DNA from: Exiguobacterium sp. KRL4
GTDB taxonomy: Bacteria; Bacillota; Bacilli; Exiguobacteriales; Exiguobacteriaceae
Length of the DNA stretch: 64,000 nucleotides
Assembly (NCBI RefSeq): GCF_001870785.1
Contig: NZ_MOLV01000010.1
Coordinates: 62,001 to 126,000 of the forward strand
Direction of reading: 5' to 3'
Under the pieces are notes generated by a model. It did not search any database and was not told the DNA's origin. It saw only the letters and a program-made list of their open reading frames with translations. Both the position numbers and the translations under genes were made by a program. Within the stretch, counting starts at the first letter, position 1, and each line of letters opens with the position of its first letter. This document shows, one piece after another, positions 61,312 through 64,000 of the stretch.

Positions 61312-61551
61312 CTAAATCAAGACAATCAGCGAAAGCCCGATCAAAATGTTAATAAAACTGAGGACATCCGTTGTTTTAGTAAAGAACGATCGTCCCGTTT
61401 TCTTTGCTCTGTCATTGAAAACCATCAAAATGACAGCGAACAGTGTTGTTAAGCCGAGTGGGGCGTTTAGAAAGCTGTCGGAATACGTAAATGAGTTGAT
61501 TCCGATGTAGAGGCTGTTCAGTACGGAAAAATAGAATAGAACTTTTTGCAT
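61312..61551 (-). CDS. Small membrane protein, 79 residues
   Basis: This unrecognised protein has about three hydrophobic segments and probably forms an operon with the DMT transporter that follows. The ATG has a weak upstream site (ATCC-rich on the plus strand, no clear AGGAGG). The 270 bases on its upstream side hold a hairpin at 61675-61727. Confidence 0.62.
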   Translation of the reverse strand: MQKVLFYFSVLNSLYIGINSFTYSDSFLNAPLGLTTLFAVILMVFNDRAKKTGRSFFTKTTDVLSFINILIGLSLIVLI

Positions 61552-61674
61552 CGAGTCACATCCTGTTTAAATTATTATATGATTATACATTTTTGCATAA
61601 AATTGCCAACAGGGGAAGAGGAGTCTTAAATGTTTTTGCCTGTGACCCTCTAAAACCGTGAATTTAAAGGTATC

Positions 61675-61727
61675 AAAAGGAGCAAAATCCCTTCTCTGTT
61701 AGAGGTGAAGGCACTTTGCTCCTTTTC
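61675..61727. terminator. Hairpin, probable terminator of the toxin-antitoxin pair
   Basis: AAAAGGAGCAAA and TTTGCTCCTTTT pair across an inner stem-loop. It lies downstream of the RelE-type gene on the minus strand. Confidence 0.65.
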
Positions 61728-61822
61728 ATCATACGTATGAATAATGTTTAAGTGATGTTTGCAAAAACGGTCGTTAAAAAGAAAAGACGAATATGTTTCC
61801 TCATTCGTGAGTCTTAACTCCC

Positions 61823-62092
61823 TTATTTATAGATATCTCGACGATGCCCGATCTCAAGAATCAAGATCACGACTTTGTCCTCTTGGATGTCAGCAATCAG
61901 ACGATAGTCGCCAATGCGATACCGCCATTCACCCGAACGATTCGAGACAAGTCCTTTTCCATGACGACGGGGATCATCCGTCCCGACCAGGTTCTTCTTG
62001 ATCCAGGACATGATGATCCGTGATTGTTGAGGATTTATCTTCTTAAGGGACTTTTGAGCTCCACGCTCAAACTCCACTGTATATGCTGTCAT
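61823..62092 (-). CDS. RelE/ParE-family toxin
   Basis: This 89-residue protein is of the RelE superfamily: TVEFERGAQKSLKKINPQ, DPRRHGKGLVSNRSGEWRYRIGDYRLIADIQEDKVVILILEIGHRRDIYK. The WRYRIGDYRLI and GHRRDIY motifs are typical of ribosome-dependent mRNA interferases. It overlaps the antitoxin gene by 4 bases (ATGA) and is probably bound and neutralised by it. Confidence 0.93.
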   Translation of the reverse strand: MTAYTVEFERGAQKSLKKINPQQSRIIMSWIKKNLVGTDDPRRHGKGLVSNRSGEWRYRIGDYRLIADIQEDKVVILILEIGHRRDIYK

Positions 62093-62313
62093 TTTAAATC
62101 AAGTTCCTTCATCATATCGTCAAACGAGATTGCTTCTGATTTTTTGCGGTGTGCTGCCATGGAATCATGATAGAGTTGTAAATCAATCTCATCTTCAATA
62201 CGATCGAGGACGGCATCGCGAACAAGTGTAGAAATCGTGATGTTTTTTGCTTTCGCATATTCTTTGATCAGTCGCGTATCTTGATCATCGAGTCGAACAG
62301 AAATCGTACTCAT
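62089..62313 (-). CDS. RelB-like ribbon-helix-helix antitoxin
   Basis: This 74-residue antitoxin has an N-terminal ribbon-helix-helix (ISVRLDDQDTRLIKEYAKAKNITISTLVRDAVL) and an acidic C-terminal toxin-binding tail (EAISFDDMMKELDLK). I chose the ATG at 62313 with AAAGGAG upstream. Such dimers autoregulate the operon by binding short operator repeats, which are seen just upstream. Confidence 0.9.
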   Translation of the reverse strand: MSTISVRLDDQDTRLIKEYAKAKNITISTLVRDAVLDRIEDEIDLQLYHDSMAAHRKKSEAISFDDMMKELDLK

Positions 62314-62328
62314 ACTTATCATCTCCTT

Positions 62329-62348
62329 TGTAATACATTGTAATACAT
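62329..62348. promoter_or_regulatory. Tandem TGTAATACAT operator before the antitoxin
   Basis: TGTAATACAT occurs twice in direct tandem. Each copy holds a 9-base palindrome (TGTA-A-TACA). It lies 16 bases before the antitoxin start, as expected for cooperative ribbon-helix-helix binding. Confidence 0.72.
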
Positions 62349-62391
62349 ATTTAGATGTTAGTACAGACACGAGTTTTATTTCGATCTCCCT

Positions 62392-62832
62392 TCAATCTAC
62401 TTTGATTAAGAAAGCAAACTGGCCATCACCATTCTCCGACCATCTTGCTTGAAGTTCATATGCGTATGTTCCGCTCTTTTTTGGTGTTACCAGTTGATTA
62501 TTTTTTAACGTAACAGAGTTACCGGTCTCCTTGTTGTTAAATTGTAGGATTTTGATTGTATCAGGTTCTGGATCGAAGGAAATCTGGATTTTCTCGTTAG
62601 GCATGACGGTGACCGGTTTACTTTTTTCAGTCATATGCAGACCATCTACGTATATTTTGTCTACGCATTGGCCGCTAAACAGGCCACTCCAGCAAAATGT
62701 CCCTTGGACCGTTGGAATACTTTTTCCCTGTATCTCGACACGGGGATCGGGTGGTTCATCACGGAAGGGTTCGAATTGAACGAACAAAGCAATGATGATA
62801 ATCACAGAACCGATTAATAAAGATTTACGCAT
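62392..62832 (-). CDS. Exported or membrane-anchored hypothetical protein
   Basis: This 146-residue protein has an N-terminal hydrophobic segment (LLIGSVIIIIALFVQF) and a beta-rich extracellular part with two Cys (FCWSGLFSGQC, about 47-56), suggesting a disulfide. No lipobox is seen. AAGGAGGG precedes the ATG. Function unknown. Confidence 0.65.
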   Translation of the reverse strand: MRKSLLIGSVIIIIALFVQFEPFRDEPPDPRVEIQGKSIPTVQGTFCWSGLFSGQCVDKIYVDGLHMTEKSKPVTVMPNEKIQISFDPEPDTIKILQFNNKETGNSVTLKNNQLVTPKKSGTYAYELQARWSENGDGQFAFLIKVD

Positions 62833-62882
62833 CTGAAACTGCCCTCCTTCGTAAGTAATTTCTTAAAAGATCAATCATATTT

Positions 62883-63212
62883 TTAATCAGATAATCTAAT
62901 ATGAGTTAAACTGAAATGTGGTTTACACTGTATATCAATTTCCGTTTTTCCTGAATTGCCTCTGATTTTTAAACACTCATTTTCATTTCTTATTGATTCT
63001 ATATGATATAGTTCAAATTCGAAGATCGTCCACCTGTACATATCACTACTTAGACTGACGTTACATTTATGTTCATATTGTGAGATATACAATAATAGCT
63101 GAAACCCAAGTTTGTCGACCTTCTTATACATATAAAAACCGGCACCTTCCTGATAAAGTTCTCTCGGTTCGGATTCGAATAACTCAAGCAGTTCGTATTC
63201 ATCATAAAACAT
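62883..63212 (-). CDS. Hypothetical protein, 109 residues
   Basis: I do not recognise this AT-rich soluble gene product (FYDEYELLELFESEPRELYQEG). AAAATGAAGGAG lies upstream of the ATG. Composition and position mark it as accessory. An open frame on the plus strand overlaps it. Confidence 0.58.
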   Translation of the reverse strand: MFYDEYELLELFESEPRELYQEGAGFYMYKKVDKLGFQLLLYISQYEHKCNVSLSSDMYRWTIFEFELYHIESIRNENECLKIRGNSGKTEIDIQCKPHFSLTHIRLSD

Positions 63213-63333
63213 GTTTTCTACTCCTTCATTTTGTATTTGTTGTATATAGGTATCACGGTGATGACTTTCATGAGGATTTCGTTCTTAAGGTTAAGGAGTA
63301 GGTATATTTGTGTCTGGTTCTGATAAAACTACT

Positions 63334-63368
63334 GGAATCAAGCAAGGTGATCTTGCTTGATTCCTTTT
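63334..63368 (+). terminator. Perfect 13-bp terminator hairpin
   Basis: GGAATCAAGCAAG and CTTGCTTGATTCC form a perfect stem with a five-base loop, then TTTT. It lies in front of the frameshifted gene, although no intact plus-strand gene ends just before it. Confidence 0.8.
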
Positions 63369-63379
63369 GGAGGTTCTAA

Positions 63380-63553
63380 TTGACAATCGAAGTGATTAAA
63401 AATATTAGCGTTTTATTTCGCGAAGAAGCGCAGCTACCAGTTCCATTGTTGGACTATCTTAAACTAAATGATTTACGAATCAATGAACTTCTGGAAGATG
63501 AAAATAGGAATGGTGATTTATTATTGAATTCGAGCTGGAACAAGACACCATGA
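63380..63553 (+). pseudogene. 5' part of a frameshifted gene
   Basis: GGAGG precedes TTG 63380, which opens a frame of 57 codons (TIEVIKNISVLFREEAQLPVPLLDYLKLNDL). It ends at a TGA overlapping the ATG of the next frame. Around 63511-63520 (GGTGATTTATTATTGAA) the downstream frame continues in a natural way (IIEFELEQDTMTLSYE), so a one-base frameshift in one longer gene is the best reading. It could be a real mutation or a sequence error. Confidence 0.55.
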
Positions 63554-64000
63554 CATTATCTTACGAAATGCATGAGTTGGAAGAAACATCACAAGTAGAA
63601 TACATCGTGTATTTCATCTGTAAGTGGAAATGGATTTGGGAATGGTATTCGAAACGATTTTTAGAATACGACATACCATTTAGCGTTTATCAGACGATCA
63701 TTGATTATGCGAAAGCCCGTATACGTCCACTCGAATTACTGGAAGAAAAGATTCTAGAATTAGAGGGATTTACAAAAGAAGACCTAATCTTTTATTATGG
63801 CTCAGGTCCGTTCGATGACTTTGAGGAAGCCGATCGAAATCTGAATCAAATTTTAGAATATGATGAAGTGAACAATAAAGAAAACATGCGAGAACAAGGA
63901 CTTTATTTTGATCAGGAGGTGGAAAAATGGATTCAGATTCCGGCTTCTCTCGACATCATCGAAAATGTAATTCGGGCATTATCCAACGTAAGTTTAAGAG
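63550..64000 (+). CDS. 3' part of the frameshifted gene, open to the window edge
   Basis: From ATG 63550 the frame is open for at least 150 codons to the edge. The product is acidic and aromatic-rich (KWKWIWEWYSKRFLEYDIPFSVYQ, then ELLEEKILELEGFTKEDLIFYYG). No family is recognised. Codons before the ATG in this frame also look coding, which supports the frameshift idea. It may be a separate gene coupled by the ATGA overlap. Confidence 0.6.
   Translation, partial: MTLSYEMHELEETSQVEYIVYFICKWKWIWEWYSKRFLEYDIPFSVYQTIIDYAKARIRPLELLEEKILELEGFTKEDLIFYYGSGPFDDFEEADRNLNQILEYDEVNNKENMREQGLYFDQEVEKWIQIPASLDIIENVIRALSNVSLR

Overview
This 64 kb window comes from a Firmicutes (Bacilli) chromosome of moderate GC. 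The evidence is strong AGGAGG-type ribosome sites, GTG and TTG starts, a TPP riboswitch, a B-type RNase P RNA directly upstream of a ypsC-like methyltransferase (as in Bacillus), and AdhE, TenI/ThiOSGF, SbcCD, YciC and YugO-like genes. The overall flavour resembles Exiguobacterium. That genus call is inference from gene content and could not be tested by a search here. No rRNA, tRNA, CRISPR array or transposase was recognised.

Layout. 0-3 kb: an MFS transporter cut by the left edge, an OsmC-family protein and a lipoprotein GH3 glycosidase. 3.0-6.8 kb: a TPP riboswitch with its terminator, then an overlapping tenI-thiO-thiS-thiG-thiF operon for the thiazole half of thiamine. 6.9-12.6 kb: two small proteins, then sbcD-sbcC coupled to an AAC(3)-like acetyltransferase. 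12.6-17.4 kb: a Bax inhibitor-1-like protein, then a PadR-controlled ABC exporter operon. 17.4-25.7 kb: small membrane proteins, a NERD protein, a MarR-controlled ABC-2 permease, an NAD(P)-binding protein, a solute-binding protein, a DrrAB-like exporter and a DedA protein. 25.8-31 kb: an ion antiporter, a beta-carbonic anhydrase and the bifunctional fermentation enzyme AdhE, with redox-type palindromes in the shared upstream region. 30.9-36.7 kb: an Lrp regulator divergent from a metallo-beta-lactamase-fold hydrolase and MFS transporter, then GNAT, SUKH and unknown membrane proteins. 36.8-47 kb: a secreted nucleotidase with PhoP-like upstream repeats, GrpB, DinB, an alpha/beta hydrolase, a zinc metallochaperone with two tandem Zur boxes, cardiolipin synthase and a GH31 alpha-glucosidase. 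47-56.7 kb: DUF1643, lytic transglycosylase, small DUF proteins, a K+ channel, a subtilisin-like protease, rnpB and the YpsC-like rRNA methyltransferase.

From about 56.7 kb to the end the window looks accessory. It is more AT-rich and holds poorly conserved genes, a SUKH immunity-type protein, a GNAT pseudogene with two in-frame stops, a RelE/RHH toxin-antitoxin pair with a repeated operator, and a frameshifted gene at the right edge. I see no clear new multi-gene defence system. The most informative signals are regulatory: twin Zur boxes at the metallochaperone promoter, redox-type palindromes at adhE, the MarR operator/promoter pair, an 11-bp-periodic Pho-like array, and a perfect 20-bp palindrome in front of an unknown gene.
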